Origin: Cylindrodendrum hubeiense
Taxonomy: Eukaryota > Ascomycota > Sordariomycetes > Hypocreales > Nectriaceae
Assembly (NCBI GenBank): GCA_014621425.1
Contig: JAANBB010000588.1
Coordinates: 1 to 21,262 of the forward strand
DNA length: 21,262 nt
Direction: 5' to 3'
A model generated the notes under the pieces. It made no database searches. It was not told the origin of the DNA and saw nothing but the letters and a program-made list of their open reading frames with translations. Made by a program: the position numbers and the translations under genes. Of the stretch, positions 10,108-20,273 are shown piece by piece (the first letter of the stretch is position 1; each line of letters begins with the position of its first letter).

Positions 10108-12459
10108 CTATAAACACTCATACTCATTCCCCATTCCTGCTAATAAGAGATCCAGTGCCAGGGGAAAGGGCATCGTATTCAAGGCATCTGGCGACATATT
10201 TAGACCGCTGTCACCGAAGCTTTCGCTATTATATGATGACCCGTGTAACACATCCCTGGTTCTTGCCTCGGCATCATGGCTCATGTCGAGTCCTTGATTC
10301 ACATGACCCGAGTACATAGATCCCTGACCAGAAACGATGGATGATGGCGTAAAGGTCATGTCGTTTGGGCTCTCAGCAGGGTTGAAGATGTTGACAATCG
10401 ACATGTTCCCACTCGGCATGTTTATGGGATGGGGTCGGAGGGAGAATTCAGAATCGTCACCATGGTATTCATCAACCGGGTGGTGGTCGATTTCCGCCGT
10501 AGAAGCCTCTTGTGGCCTCCGAATATGGTGGGCTTGCCGGTTATCCCATATAGTTCGTTCCTCAAATAGCCGCAGGAGACTATGTGCAAAGATCCAATGA
10601 TATGACATTTCGCGAAGAGTAAGCAGGAGGGAATCGAGCATTCGCATTGACTTTGCCGCCACTAGAGGGTTAGTTGAGTTTAGTTCGCTGCTGACGTGTA
10701 CGAGAGCCGTGAAGACCGTGTACATGACCGGGGTTGCCAGGTGACCCATAGCACTTTTGGCACGCAACGACTCTAATGTTGAGGTGATGATGACGACAGC
10801 ATCGCCACAGATGTTGAGGTCACTAGCAGCTTCGGAGAGTTTCTGGCGAGGATTCTGGCGAGGAGGAGACCGATGGAGCAGAATGAGGAAGTGATTATAG
10901 GTGAGATGGAGAAAGGATTGCCAGGTATCGGCTTCGGGCTGCGGTAAACGGAGGCATTCGGGCAGCTGGATCACGAACTGAGCAAGGGCTTCATCGGCCC
11001 GTCTTCTCGCCTCGGTTTTCTCAGCGGGCGTTGACCGTAACGCTAGGATCTCCCTCATGGACCTGGAAAAGATGACGCAGAGCCGAGTGTGTTCCATGAC
11101 GAAGGCAGCGTTGGCCCGGGGGATGCCTTCAAAGTGGCACTCCTGAAGAGCTGGAGTATCCGATTCATCAAGGCGTCTTTTAGGTGGGTTAGGAACATAT
11201 TAGACCGGAAGCTGGCTGTGAACTGTACTCACATGGCTTGGGGTTTACCATTGGCCGTCGAAATTAAGACATCGAATTGGAAAAGCACCCACCACAGCCG
11301 GACCCATTCTCGCTTGGGAACCGCTGACATCCTGGACTGAGACGTATCACGATGCATCCCTAGGCCCATCGCCGTCCGCGCGGCGAACCCGACCCAATAC
11401 CACGAGTTCGAAACGATATCTTCGAGATGGTCGCAACTCCAGGTCAGAAGGAGGCCGACCTGGACGTACAGCCCGCGGTCCTCCTCGAATCGTGAGTCGA
11501 TGAGCAACTTTGCCCGGCGGAAGAAGCGCGCTTTGAGGGCCCTGTAGTTACTATGACGTGGGGCGGATGCGTGGGCTCCCACAAGGAAGACGGCATGGAG
11601 AAGGGGGAGCGGCACCGTCTTTCGAGGGTCAGGGGAGGCGTTATATCTGGCCATGAAGTCCTCTTCATCGACGATGGGCCACCCGGGGTTGATATGAGTG
11701 AAGTAAGCCTCAACTAATTCATCTGCCAGAGCCTTTTCAGGTATTTTGAGAGCCTCGGCGGGTACCCGACTGACCTTCCGAACAGGATGGTGGCCACCGA
11801 AATGGAGTTGGTTCGAGTTGACATGGCGAGAGCGTTGTCGGACCAGGTAATTTAGATTGGAGAATTCGGTGCCAATGAAGTACATGCGAGTATTTTCGCT
11901 GATTTCATTGACACTGACAGCCTGGGTGTCAATAAAGTCGGCTAAGCTGCGAGTGCCCTGTTGATCAACGCCGTCGCCATCACGCGTGGAAGAAGATGCG
12001 GATGGGGATCCACGGCGCTGGTATTGATCTTGGGGGACACGAGTGCTGGCGGATGCCGATTCTTGGCCTTCTTGAAACAAGGGAGGAACGGAGGCGTCTG
12101 GCCAGGGATTGTCTATTTCTACGGGAGTCGTGGGCGCCGTGACGATTTGCTGGCCTCGCGGCTGGATGGCCACATTGCCGCGAGAATAGCTGGCCAGGGC
12201 GGCCCTAGACTTCTTTTTCTCATAGTAGCGGCATGCCGACCCTCCTTGGGATTGGCAATTGGAACAAGGCGGGCCCGTGGTGAGAATGTCGCAGCGGACC
12301 TTGCGCTGGTGGCAGGTTATACAGGCTCTGCCGTCTGTAGTGATGGCAATATGTTAGACATTATATCGGAAAGACATGTTCAACGAGGCCGAGAGAATGG
12401 AAGCTGTCGCCGAGGCAGCCTGACCCACAGGGAGTCAAGAACAAGGCGGTCATGGCCAT
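10108..12459 (-). CDS. Zn2Cys6 transcription factor with fungal-specific TF domain
   Basis: Minus strand. Exon 3 (11176-10108) and exon 2 (12334-11233) are firm; the intron between is 56 bp with branch CCTAACCC. Exon 2 opens directly at the zinc cluster, with an in-frame stop just upstream and acceptor ACTACAG at 12335, so a short first exon is needed. The best fit is 12459-12429 (ATG GCC ATG ACC, donor GTGGGT, 94-bp intron), giving 733 aa. The binuclear cluster is C-x2-C-x6-C-x8-C-x2-C-x7-C at about residues 15-45, followed by a basic YYEKKKSR linker. A middle homology region of the Fungal_trans type begins near 210 (LADELVEAYFTHINPGWP) and includes SWYWVGFAARTAMGLGMHRD. The C-terminal 150 residues are Ser/Asn/Met-rich and could be an activation domain. 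Expected to act in the nucleus on CGG/CCG-type sites. The target pathway is not visible; adjacency suggests the oxidase and the divergent transporter. The exact N-terminus is uncertain. Confidence 0.88.
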
Positions 12460-13296
12460 GGAGCAGAAAGACGAAGAAGATGAGAAATGGGGGAAGCCAT
12501 ACTGGTTCTGCGCCTGGCACCTGGCGATGCTTGTTGGGGCTCATCGTGAGGGGGGACACCGGCCTGACGCCCTGTGAGACGCCCTGCGGGACGCCCTACG
12601 ACCGACATGGTGTATGCGGATGTGTAGCAGGGCGCGCGCCCTGTGGATATGGCTACCGACACGAATAGCGTTGGTAATCCACGGGCAGGATGTCGGGCGG
12701 GAACGGGAGTTGGCGGTCGATGGAATAATAAATGTCTGTATGGCCTGAGAACTTCCGGCTTCCGAGAGGGTTCGTCCTGCCTCCGGTCGGCTCTCCAATA
12801 GTCAGGATGAACGATCAATCAAACCACATGGGGCGGGTTGCGTCTGCGCTGGTGATGGGGAGAACAGGCTGGGAGTTGATGCTCGGAAGTAGGTGGAGCC
12901 TTAAATGCCGAGCCCCAGCGTTCGCCGAGTAGTCTTTCCCCAAAGGGCTCCTGCTAGCCCAAAGGCTTCGGCGGATTTGGCCAATAGCGGCGCTTTTTGA
13001 CCTACAAGTTTTCACCGCACAGAGGCGGCTCTCGTTTCCTTGCTCCCTTGCTCCTCCTACTCGGCTTAACAGACGCGAGGCCAAGGACTTGACTCATCCA
13101 GTCTTCATCAGCAGTCGGAAAAGAAAAGAGAAGAAAAGAAAATCCAGTGAGATACCCACTTGGAATCACACGCCCTAGTGGGGAAACCGCATGGGACGGA
13201 AATGATATAAGGCGTCCAAGGCTCGTAGGCTAGGTTGGTACCTGTCCCTACTCCAATTGCCAACCATCAAGTGCCAGTCTTGATAATTGACCAAAT
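12460..13296. promoter_or_regulatory. Divergent promoter between regulator and transporter
   Basis: An 837-bp intergenic region serving the minus-strand factor and the plus-strand transporter. On the transporter side there is a CCAAT box (12981-12985), a GA/A-rich run (about 13118-13142) and a TATA box (13206-13211), 86 bp before its ATG. CGG/CCG triplets are frequent near 12750-12795 and 12968-12992, including CGGCGG and CCGGTCGG, the sort of half-sites read by zinc-cluster factors. No spaced pair can be singled out by eye. No further gene is seen. Confidence 0.5.
13206..13211 (+). promoter_or_regulatory. TATA box of the MFS transporter
   Basis: TATAAG 86 bp upstream of the transporter ATG, at normal fungal spacing, within GATATAAGG. 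Confidence 0.5.
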
Positions 13297-15058
13297 ATGG
13301 CAGCAGAAGAGACCCGAGTCGACACCCGAGTCGACACCCGAGTCGACGCCCCAGTCGATACCGATGTCGAGAAAAACGCAGCCCGCCAGAATGTTGCCGA
13401 CAATTTCCCCAGCTCAGACTCGTCTGATGAATCTGGCTGGTCAGACAATGGGGGTCCCGACCCGACCAAGTTCTCCAAGGTTGGTGGCCTACAAGTTAGG
13501 ACACGCATCCCAAGAGGAAGCTGTCCAAACACACTCCTAGTTTGACTACCAAGATTCAGGATAGACTAACATCATCTTCTCGTCTTCTAGTGGAGGAAAC
13601 TGCACATCATCATCGCCGGCTTCACTTGCACCTTCAACGGCAACCTAGGCTCCTCGATGCCCTCTGGCGCCATTGACGCCATCTCAGAGCAATTCGGCGT
13701 CACAAACCACACCCACCTTGTCCTTCTCAACTCGCTCTACATGGTCGGCTACGTCCTAGGCCCTCTCCTATTTGCCCCCATGAGCGAGTATATCGGCCGT
13801 CGGCCCGTCCTCATCGGAACCTTCTCGGGCTACATCGTCTTCATGCTCGCCTGCTCCGTTGCTCCCAACTATGCCGCTCTCCTGATCTTTCGAATGCTCT
13901 GTGGCATCAATGCGGCCGCACCGACGTCCATCATCGGCGGACTCTATGCCGACATCCTCGACGATCCCTCGGTCCGCGGAAATGCCATCGCCTTCTACAT
14001 GACCGTCACCACGACAGGCCCCCTGATCGGGCCCATCATCTCCGGTTTCTCATCCTCGATGGGATGGCAGTGGCCCTTCTGGATCGCCGCCATGATTACC
14101 GTGCCGGGCATACCATTTGTATTCACCCTCCCCGAGACTTACGCCCCCGTGCTTTACAATAAGGCGGTGCGCAAGAGTATCAAGAAGAGTGGCGGGGCAT
14201 CCGACGATCAACAGGTTCTCCACCCCTTCGACGTTCGAAAGATCTTCCTTCGACCCGTGACCCTTTTGTTCACCGAACCTATCCTCATGTTCACCTCGGC
14301 CTACCTGACGCTCGCATACGCCGTCCTGTACCTCATGTTCCAGGCGTACCCGATTGTTTTTCAGCAGTTTTATGGGCTTTCTGCTGGCATGGCTTCGCTT
14401 GCCTACATTCCTAGTGAGTTTATCCAATCACCTGTGAAACAATCCTTATTGCTTTGGGAGGTTGTTGGCTAACCCGTGCTCTTCCCCTTGTCTTAGTGAT
14501 AGTTGGAAGCGCTGCAGCTTTTTGTACTTTTCTTACCTTCACCTGGTATCGTGACCGCCAGGCCAAGCGTGGCAAAGCGTGGGCAAACAACGAGATATAT
14601 CGTCGTTTACCCCTCGCTTGTATTGCTTCCCCATGGTAAGTCTTAGCAAAGCACAACACTGTATTTGACTAATATGTCGTAGCATGGTCATTGGACTCTT
14701 CTGGTTGGGCTGGACCGTCTGGGAGTCGGTCCCCCCAGTCGTGGCAATGCTGGGATCCGGCTTCTTCTTCTGCGTGGGAGTACAGCTACTATTCATGGGC
14801 ATGGTCAACTACCTCACAGATGTTTTCCGCCAGTCCTCAGCTTCGGCTCACGCCGCGGCTAGTTGGACGCGGTCTGTCGGCGCAATCCTACTGCCCCTAG
14901 CAGCGGAACCTATGTATTCCAACTTGGGACTTCACTGGACTCCGTCCGTACTGGGGTTCTTAGCGCTGATCATGGGTGTCATCCCCTTCGCTTTCATCCG
15001 ATATGGTGACCGGTTGGCGCGGAGCAGCAAGACGGCTAAAGCAGCCTACGGAATCTAG
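13297..15058 (+). CDS. MFS transporter, DHA1 (drug:H+ antiporter-1) type
   Basis: Four exons: 13297-13479, 13591-14413, 14497-14635 and 14683-15058, giving 506 aa. Introns are 111, 83 and 47 bp with clear branch sites (GACTAAC, GGCTAAC, GACTAAT). An in-frame TGA three codons upstream fixes the start. The cytosolic N-terminus is acidic and holds a TRVD repeat, then DPTKFSKWRK just before the first membrane segment, as in this family. Motif A is APMSEYIGRRPVL at about 123-135 (TM2-TM3 loop); motif C-like GPLIGPIISGF is at 204-214 in TM5; the family LPETYAPVL after TM6 is at 241-249. About 12 hydrophobic segments fit a plasma-membrane proton antiporter. The substrate cannot be read from sequence; drugs, polyamines or a small metabolite are possible. 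It diverges from the zinc-cluster regulator, which may control it. Confidence 0.93.
13312..13371 (+). repeat. 12-bp in-frame tandem repeat coding TRVD
   Basis: Five 12-bp units in the transporter N-terminus: three identical ACCCGAGTCGAC (13312-13347), then two diverged units. They encode TRVD-TRVD-TRVD-APVD-TDVE. Being a multiple of three, copy number can change without breaking the frame. Confidence 0.85.
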
Positions 15059-15171
15059 ACTAATGAGGACGGAGACTCGGATCGAGAATGGATGACTGCA
15101 TAGCGTGTTTGCATTTGATATTCATATTTTACAGCGGGCTCATTATTAGAGGATATCGGGATGGAATTGCA

Positions 15172-15177
15172 AATAAA
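15172..15177 (+). terminator. Poly(A) signal AATAAA of the MFS gene
   Basis: AATAAA 114 bp after the transporter stop codon, at usual 3' UTR distance. Cleavage would fall some 15-30 bases downstream. Confidence 0.5.
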
Positions 15178-16114
15178 AGGAAGCTTGGTTTAAGGGAGGA
15201 AGAAATGAGAGCATCGAAATAAGGCTTGATTTATAGAGGAGTACAGGAGGTTGGGTCATATGGAAGTTTCACGAATACAATAATGATTATGTCCTCTGCA
15301 CCACGACGTCGTACTCGACTGTCTCATAGCCACGTAATAAAACCATCATGTGGACAACTACTCACTCAACAGATATCTGAAGCCTCACAGAACAACCCAA
15401 TCGCGAGATGGAGACATATGCGTTGCATGAAGATGGACCCCGCTGGTTCGTTTGCCAGCAGCTTGACCATCGTAGCTTCGCCCTTCTGCCCGACTTACGG
15501 ACTTTATGCGAGTAGGGTATCTCCATCTAATACGCCCCAATTCTTCTTTCTCGTTCGAAATGCATTCATTGGTATTCGGCGTTGATTCCTGTTCGTTCCG
15601 TCATACCCAACTCTCCTCCAGGTTCCACGAGGTAAGTTTCCCCGGCTTCGAGTCCTCGGAACTTGTGACCAATAGCGGCACTGCCGGCCTGCCGCCAACC
15701 CCCGGAGATCGGACGTTGGGGCTGCGGCACCAATCAGAGGCCCTGTCATGCATCGCCGTACATAGCCATGCAACATGTCAAATCATATCAAGTTGTACGT
15801 GCTTTGTAGTCAGAGGGCGTTCGCAGAAGCAACTATCTGGTGGGGCCATGGTTGATGACCACTATTGCTGTGGGAGTCTTGAGATTTGGTGGTGCTGCTG
15901 CTATTAGTCTCAGCGTAGCGTGCACATTGTCTTCACCACTAATTCCTGAGCGCCTCTGATGGCCGGCGACATATGCATTTGCTCAACTGGATCCCTTGCT
16001 GATACTTTCTTCATGTTTGATGTTTGAATATCTTTCTCTTTTGGTAGAGTCGTTGCGGAACCTCAAGTTCCCAACCCCCGAGGGGACTTCAGCTATCCTA
16101 TTCTCACCAGGCAA

Positions 16115-16125
16115 CCCCCCCCCCC
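16115..16125. repeat. C11 homopolymer
   Basis: Eleven C on the plus strand (G on the phosphodiesterase transcript strand), about 490 bp after the phosphodiesterase stop. Confidence 0.8.
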
Positions 16126-16618
16126 TCCTATCATATATATTCCATCAAAACAGTGAGTGACTCCACAACCCATCTCGTCGTTGACCTAGACGCGTTGACA
16201 TTCATTCCGTCCCGATCCTGCGCCAACGCCCTCCCCGGTCCCCGGTCCCAGTCCCGAGTAACCACCGTTCCCAAAAACTTATGCTCTAGACCATCCTGAG
16301 TGAAGATCCCTCTACACAGCTGCATTATGCTGGGGTGGCGATATTCCCAGTGCAATCTGCTCCGACCTTCCACGGAGGTCCCCTTTTCCGTAATGTACAT
16401 ATATATACTGCGATTGCCTTGCTGCGACTTTCACCCGACATATCCCTGGTCATCGTTGATGTAAGACCCCGTCATGGAGCGACCACAAGCGGATCCGATT
16501 GTATCCACTTGCATCGGATTTGTCGCGGTTCATTAGTCGCCCGGAATCTGCTGCTGGAGGGCATACAACTCGAGGTGCGTCCTCGGTGCGCTGGCTAACG
16601 AGTTCTGTGCTGCTCACT

Positions 16619-19479
16619 TCAGCCAGTCGAATCTGTTGCCGAGCACGGCGAGCTTGAGCCCTTATGCCTCCTAAAGAATGGAAAGTCCTTCATCCGGAAT
16701 CGACTCGTCTTCTTCCGGAGGGACTTGCCCTCCGCCTTTCCAATGCTACCACCAATGCTTCCGCCAGTGCTGCCGCCATTGCTGCCGATCGACCTTGTCT
16801 CATCATCGGCCACCGAGCTATCGTGATAAGCTATCCCGGACGGATCGCTCAAGCTCGGAGATGAAACGTTAATTGTGGGAATTTCCATGGGATGTTCCGT
16901 AGACTCCCGACTGACAATGCTCGTGCCTCGCGTGCTTGGTGACATTGGCATCTTTCCTGTTGTAGCGCTCGTTGCCTGCGATGCCCAGTCCCCAGAGCAA
17001 GTCCCAGACACGCTTCCTTCAGTAGTTTCGCTAGACCGCTGCTTCCCAGAAGGTATCGACTTCCCATCTGCGCCACTATCTTCCCGATTTCGTGTGTGGA
17101 ATGGATCACTGTTCGCCAGCTCGCGAACTGCATCAAACGTCGATGTTGACCCATTCATTTTCTTGAAGTCCTCAAGGGTTTCGAGGGCGGATGTGAAGTC
17201 TGGTGTTGACTGACTGTCTACCGGCGACGAGTCTTGCCCATTGACGCGTGGCATCGGAAGCACTCCATTGCCCACCGGGGTTGTGTCTGATTTTCGGTCT
17301 GCGTCAATATGTGTCGAGTCCTTGTTGTCTTCCTCCACTGGAACCGCAAAACTCATAGTTCTGGGTGAAAAGGTGCCCTCCAATTTTAGAAGGCGCCTCC
17401 GGACGGGGTCATCCTTTTGCATTTTTGCCTTATCTTCCTGCAACTTCTGCTCGAAACGACTCTTATTCAGTTCGAGTTCTTCAACCGCATACTTCATGGC
17501 CGGCATGATGTCGGCGACGCCCTGGAATAGCGGAGTTGCAAATAGGTTCATGAAGCCCAGCTGACCCTTAGACAGAGATGTCATGTCCTGTTTGGGCGGA
17601 GACATAAGCGATGATTGAATCCCCAACTCGCTTTCCATTGACGCCTGTCGAGAAAACTCTTCCGATAGAATGTAAGTCCATTGCAGTGCGGTCTCGTGAT
17701 TCCTCGCCTGGGAGAAGAGTTAGCGTTCAAGTTCGGCGTGTTCGCGGCAGAAAGGTTGTTTCAACATACCACGTTGCTGATATCAGCACATTTGATCAAC
17801 AGTGAACAGGCCAGGGCCCTGTTCTCCTCCAGCTGTCGGCCATTCCAACCGTCGGTGCTGTTGTTCTCCTGAAGGCGTTCCTGAACGTCGCCTAACTTCT
17901 TCATGTAGTCAAAATGCAAGCCCATATCAGTTGCGAGGATGGAGCTGATCATCAAGTTTCGCATTTTGGTGTCCTCGAAGGCCGACGGCCAGTAACGTCG
18001 GAGAATTTGAGAGTAGGCAGCGCAGTGGAATGACTCGAGGACTGATCGGTCGTTGTATAGTTGTGCCAAAGGCGCGTTGAGTGTGACTAAGAAGCCGTTG
18101 TTGACACCAGGGTGCCCGACGTCATGGCCAATAGCGGTAATGAGGAGAGTTAAAGCCTCAAAAGGTGTAACCAAGGATGCCATCGGGGACTTTTCCGGGG
18201 TCGAGTCTGTTGGTACATTCGTGGGATAAGGGGAGAGAGAGCCGATGTGCACAAGGAAGTTGAAAGTTGCCTGCAAGACATCCACTACATGGCGGAAGTT
18301 GTGGTACGGAACAAAGCTGTTGTAGGCGGCGCGACAGGCCACGAGGAAAGATATAAGCTGGTCTGGTAGCAGGTTAGCAATGAGAAGGGTTGAACCGATA
18401 AAGAGACAATAAATCCCGACTTACCTGCTGGTATCCGCCATCGTTCAAGTTCGGGCATCGACAGTGCATGCTTGAACATTGCCATAGCAGCCACCAACAA
18501 CTCATCATCGGTGAAGGAGTGGGCACAGAAATGCCAGCTCCCTACCGCAACTGCGATGGCGGCCTGCCGCTCTGAAGAGACGGCAATATGAGCCTTGTTG
18601 ATTTGATCGTCGTTAGAGGACAATCGACAGATGCCTTTCATCAGACCTGAGACCATGGCTTCGCGGAGGTAGGCAAACGGCTTTTCCTCGTTGACGCCGA
18701 CCCAAGATCGCTTCCTTCCTTGCCTAATCTCCATCATAGCCTGTTGTTCCCGCGCGGCATCCCTGTGGGCCCGATAAGCACAAATTTCCAACGATGTGAT
18801 GCACTTCGAGCTTAGAGGGCTGATGATGATGTCGACAGCGCCGAGGTCTAAACACCTCCTTATTAGTCGGCGATTGGAGGCAAGGGAGCCCAGCGGTGCA
18901 GTGAATGGCTCAACAGCGCCGTCGGTCATCTGCTCGCTGGCAGTCATGGGCTCCTCTGAGCCGCTGATCATGGGGATTGGGACGACCAATTTGGACATTC
19001 CTCGCAGGTGAGCCTCGGTGATGATTTTCTGCAGCAAATCCAAGCCATATAGGGCCTCGTCCGGAGTATGGATGTCGGCGCCCTCGTCAGAATCGCAAGA
19101 GGGCGAGGGAGACATTGATCTAGCTCGCGGTTCGGGGACGCGCTCGTCGTGAGGAGTGTCGAGTAGCACAACGGTTGGCTTTAGGTCGATCATAGATCCC
19201 TCTTGAAGTTCAAAGAGCTTTGACAAGCAGGCGGCGCCTGTAGCGCACACGTGGACTAATAAGGCGGTTAGCAACATCGATTTAAGCTAAGGAGGAGCGA
19301 GGTAACCAACCATCGCCAAAGGCATCCAGCAAAGGCTGGATGCTTTGCCGGGCCTCGCCAGATTCCCAGCTTGGTGGATCATTTTTTGCCTTACTGGCAA
19401 CAGAATGAATTAATCCCTCCTCGCACACATTGCGATTGACATATATGACGTGGCAGGCGGCGCGTTCCATGGCGTTCAT
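16619..19479 (-). CDS. PDE2: 3',5'-cyclic-nucleotide phosphodiesterase, class I (cAMP, PDE2/PdeH type)
   Basis: Minus strand, four exons: 19479-19311, 19255-18425, 18362-17770 and 17707-16619, giving 893 aa. Introns are 55, 62 and 62 bp with TGCTAAC, TGCTAAC and CGCTAAC branch sites, and all joins keep frame. It hydrolyses cAMP to 5'-AMP and so limits PKA signalling in growth, sporulation and virulence-type development. Catalytic domain, about 353-600: YHNFRH (His354 general acid, His358 metal), GHDVGHPG (His412, Asp413 metals), LYNDRSVLESFH, KCADISNVARNH (Asp527 metal), and LSKGQLGF (Gln580 and Phe583, the purine-clamp pair). All key residues are present, so it should be active. The N-terminus (about 50-217) resembles a degenerate receiver domain. 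The C-terminal 290 residues are Ser/Thr-rich, with a GGS(T/I) repeat (842-854) and a basic tail RKKTSRFRMKDFPFFRRHKG. The second methionine is codon 4. A conserved housekeeping regulator rather than part of the neighbouring module. Confidence 0.96.
16739..16777 (-). repeat. Coding 12-bp imperfect repeat (GGSx)3
   Basis: Inside the last phosphodiesterase exon, encoding GGST-GGSI-GGSI-G. It forms a flexible Gly/Ser linker ahead of the basic C-terminal tail. Confidence 0.75.
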
Positions 19480-19488
19480 GGAGAGCTA

Positions 19489-19504
19489 CCAGTCTCACGA
19501 CTGG
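19489..19504 (-). other. Hairpin with GUGA loop next to the start codon
   Basis: In the phosphodiesterase mRNA, CCAGUC-GUGA-GACUGG forms six perfect Watson-Crick pairs closing a GNRA-class tetraloop. It ends nine nucleotides before the AUG, where it could slow scanning or bind a regulator. A second small stem, GCCC-GAA-GGGC, lies just upstream (about 19514-19524). Confidence 0.45.
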
Positions 19505-19900
19505 AGCACCGTAGCCCTTCGGGCAACCGATCGACTGAACCAAAAGGCTATATGGGTAGGAAGGTAGAGTCTAGAAGAACACGAAGATGGATGTGTCGTG
19601 TCGAGAAGCCTCGGGGGTAGTTGCGATTCGAACCGCGTTCAAGCAATCAAGCCTGAAGCTGTAGTGTGTCGTGGCTTAGGTTCAGCGACACCCAAACGAT
19701 TGAACGTAAGCGCGACTCAGGATTTGCAAAGCATTCAAGCGATCGAAGGGCGTATCGGCAACGATAGAGCGCGACGGGTGGCACGGGACAATGATGGGTT
19801 TGGTGGAATCGTAGGACGGGATTCCTGGGTTGGGGCGTAGGTGGGTGTCGCGGTGACGGCTGCCGACAGAACGGTGGCTAGATGGATGAAGGAGTTGAAG

Positions 19901-20273
19901 CTGGTGGTTGGGAGGCAACGGTCAGTCAGGACGAAACGACCGAGGAACGAGCCCGGTGGGCAGTGAGTAGAGGGAACACACGCACGCAGACCTAGGTGGA
20001 AGCGGGCAGGAGACAAATGGGAGGGGGGAGGGCAAGATGTAGAAGGCGCCGGGGGATGGGGGAAGGTGGATAGAAGGCGGACGGGATGGAATAGGTTGGG
20101 GCAGGCTGAGGATGGGGTATGAGACAGCGGACGGAAGGGCATCGACATGCAAAATTCGGTAGGAGGGGACAAGCTGCCGTCTTCAGGGTGTCTTGGTGTC
20201 TTGGCGGGTCAAGGGCCGAGCACGCGTGTGCAAGTACGATGGTGTCAGAAGCATGGAAGCAATGGGGTCTTAC
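19901..20273 (-). other. Possible 5'-UTR intron of the phosphodiesterase
   Basis: A donor CAG|GTAAGACC at 20273 and an acceptor ACCACCAG at 19901, preceded by CTGAC branch-like sequence (about 20 nt before), would give a 373-bp leader intron. No coding constraint tests it, so this rests on splice-site appearance only. Confidence 0.3.

Larger units (their letters stand above)
15059..16618. other. Convergent 3' intergenic region
   Basis: 1.56 kb between the tail-to-tail transporter and phosphodiesterase genes. It should hold both 3' UTRs. The transporter has an AATAAA signal at 15172-15177. On the minus strand an AATATA run near 16130-16141 could serve the phosphodiesterase. Also present are a C11 run at 16115-16125 and a TATATATA stretch near 16398. 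Frames such as 15226-15585 plus show no domain and are not called. Confidence 0.5.

Noticed and set aside
14050..14427. 125-codon antisense frame under transporter exon 2
   Set aside because: Antisense shadow of well-supported membrane-protein coding sequence.
19616..19690. tRNA-like T-loop (GGTTCGAATC) on the minus strand
   Set aside because: The T-stem pairs only about 3 bp and no acceptor, D or anticodon arms could be folded around it.
20010..20110. G-quadruplex potential in the G-rich plus strand of the leader
   Set aside because: G-runs are present but four tracts with short loops are not clearly arranged; too weak to call.
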